From Candidatus Omnitrophota bacterium (GTDB lineage Bacteria; Omnitrophota; Gorgyraeia; JABMRG01; JAFGKX01), in the NCBI GenBank assembly GCA_016928375.1, contig JAFGKX010000086.1, positions 1 through 6,896 of the forward strand: a stretch of DNA of 6,896 bases, in the 5' to 3' direction. Positions 6,051 to 6,896 of the stretch are shown in pieces. Under the pieces are notes generated by a model. That model ran no database searches, was not told where the DNA came from, and was given only the letters and a program-made list of their open reading frames with translations. Each line of letters starts with the position of its first letter. The first letter of the stretch is position 1. The translations under genes were made by a program, and so were the position numbers.

Positions 6051-6896
6051 TTGTTTCGGAAGATAACGGGGTTTTTTGTCTTTGCGGCCGTAGTTTTTTT
6101 ATGTTGTTTTACCTGCAGCGCATCAGAGCAGCCTACGCTGACGGAGACAATAAAAAATATCCTAGGTGTTGATTTAATAATAAAACTAGGCAAGGCCGAA
6201 AAATTAACAGCAGACAGCGATAATCCATACGCCCATTACCTTATGGGCGTTATCTTTGATAATCAGAATCAGCCGGATAAGGCAAAGCTCGAGTATATAA
6301 GGGCCAGGGAATTATCGCCGCAGGAAAAACCAATATATTTTAAACTGGCTGCTGTGTGCATAAGGCTGAATCAGACGGATGAGGCCGTAAAATATATAGA
6401 TGAAATAAAAAGAATGGACCCTGACGATACAATGGGGTCATTCTTGCTGGCCCTTCTCTATATAACAAACAAAGAATTAGGCAAAGCAGCCGCTGAATAC
6501 GAAAAAGTTATAAAGACCGACCCTCATAATTTATTTGCACTTTTGTCACTGGCGGATATATATGTCGTAGAAGATAAGATTGAAGAAGCTCTCGGGACGT
6601 ACGAAAGGCTCGTAAAAGAAAAACCAGGCATTTCTCAATTATATTTTAACTTAGGCGTTATATATATAAAATTAAACAAAAAAGAAAAAGCTGTTGAAAA
6701 TTTTAAAAAGGCCATAAACGCAGACGTATCTTATGTAGATGCCTATATGTTTTTAGCCGGGATTTTGCTTAACAATAATAAAAAAGACGAGGCGTTTTCA
6801 ACACTTAAGGAAGGTTTAAGCAACAACCCGGACAACATAAGCCTTCTTTTTTTTGCAGGAAGCTGTTTTTATGAAACGAACAGATACGAAGAAGCC
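6051..6896 (+). CDS. Secreted TPR-repeat protein (3' end outside the window)
   Basis: The frame is open from TTG 6051 to the end of the window (282 residues). No earlier start fits well and the first in-frame ATG falls inside the repeats, so TTG is chosen; AAGG at 6036-6039 may be its binding site, with a rather long 11-base gap. Residues 1-24 form a signal sequence (MFRKITGFFVFAAVVFLCCF). It has Cys at 18, 19 and 22 but no good lipobox, so cleavage after CSA is as likely as lipid attachment. Six full tetratricopeptide units follow at about 58-91, 92-125, 126-159, 160-193, 194-227 and 228-261, each with the usual small residue and AL or PD.A pattern, then a partial one. TPRs mediate protein-protein contacts; here probably outside the inner membrane. 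It lies eight bases after the bS22-like stop and is likely in the hisG unit. Confidence 0.88.
   Translation, partial: MFRKITGFFVFAAVVFLCCFTCSASEQPTLTETIKNILGVDLIIKLGKAEKLTADSDNPYAHYLMGVIFDNQNQPDKAKLEYIRARELSPQEKPIYFKLAAVCIRLNQTDEAVKYIDEIKRMDPDDTMGSFLLALLYITNKELGKAAAEYEKVIKTDPHNLFALLSLADIYVVEDKIEEALGTYERLVKEKPGISQLYFNLGVIYIKLNKKEKAVENFKKAINADVSYVDAYMFLAGILLNNNKKDEAFSTLKEGLSNNPDNISLLFFAGSCFYETNRYEEA

Noticed and set aside
5873..6193. Minus-strand 106-residue frame over the hisG end and bS22-like gene
   Set aside because: It is a Phe/Val-rich antisense reading of Lys/Arg codons and overlaps three better-supported genes.

Overview
This window reads as a piece of a chromosome from an uncultivated, moderately AT-rich bacterium. 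The best guess is the candidate phylum Omnitrophota or a close relative in the PVC group. This rests on the style of the large secreted or membrane protein (a signal peptide followed at once by an LRPPS motif, with a related LRPMA motif mid-protein), on a tiny basic bS22/mS38-like protein beginning MPCG, and on a TPR protein behind hisG. The lineage is an inference from remembered family patterns, not a database result. All convincing genes are on the + strand and packed tightly. There are no tRNA or rRNA genes, CRISPR arrays, transposases or phage genes.

Layout. (1) Positions 1-534 hold the 3' end of an unrecognised basic protein. Four bases later comes a 1200-residue protein (539-4141) with a signal sequence, an N-terminal membrane region with Mpv17/PMP22-like spacing, a block of HEAT-like repeats and a C-terminal domain of unknown function. 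(2) A 71-base gap holds a good sigma-70-type promoter (TTGCAA, 17 bases, TAGAAT with an upstream TGA). It drives a two-gene unit: a DUF5674 protein (4213-4554) and a small partner (4551-4883) joined by an ATGA overlap. (3) A second, near-consensus promoter (TTGACA, 17 bases, TATTAT) and a leader of about 110 bases with a small REP-like palindrome precede hisG (5048-5932), the long form of ATP phosphoribosyltransferase. (4) Close behind hisG are a 31-residue very basic protein of the AURKAIP1/COX24 (bS22/mS38) type, easily missed by gene callers, and a secreted TPR-repeat protein that runs off the end of the window.

Functionally, the window joins a lineage-specific envelope gene pair, a small conserved two-gene unit of unknown function, and a unit coupling the first step of histidine synthesis to a probable ribosomal small-subunit protein. 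The least explained parts are the 1200-residue protein, the DUF5674 pair, and the hisG leader, where a repeat seems to have been inserted and confuses the start site.
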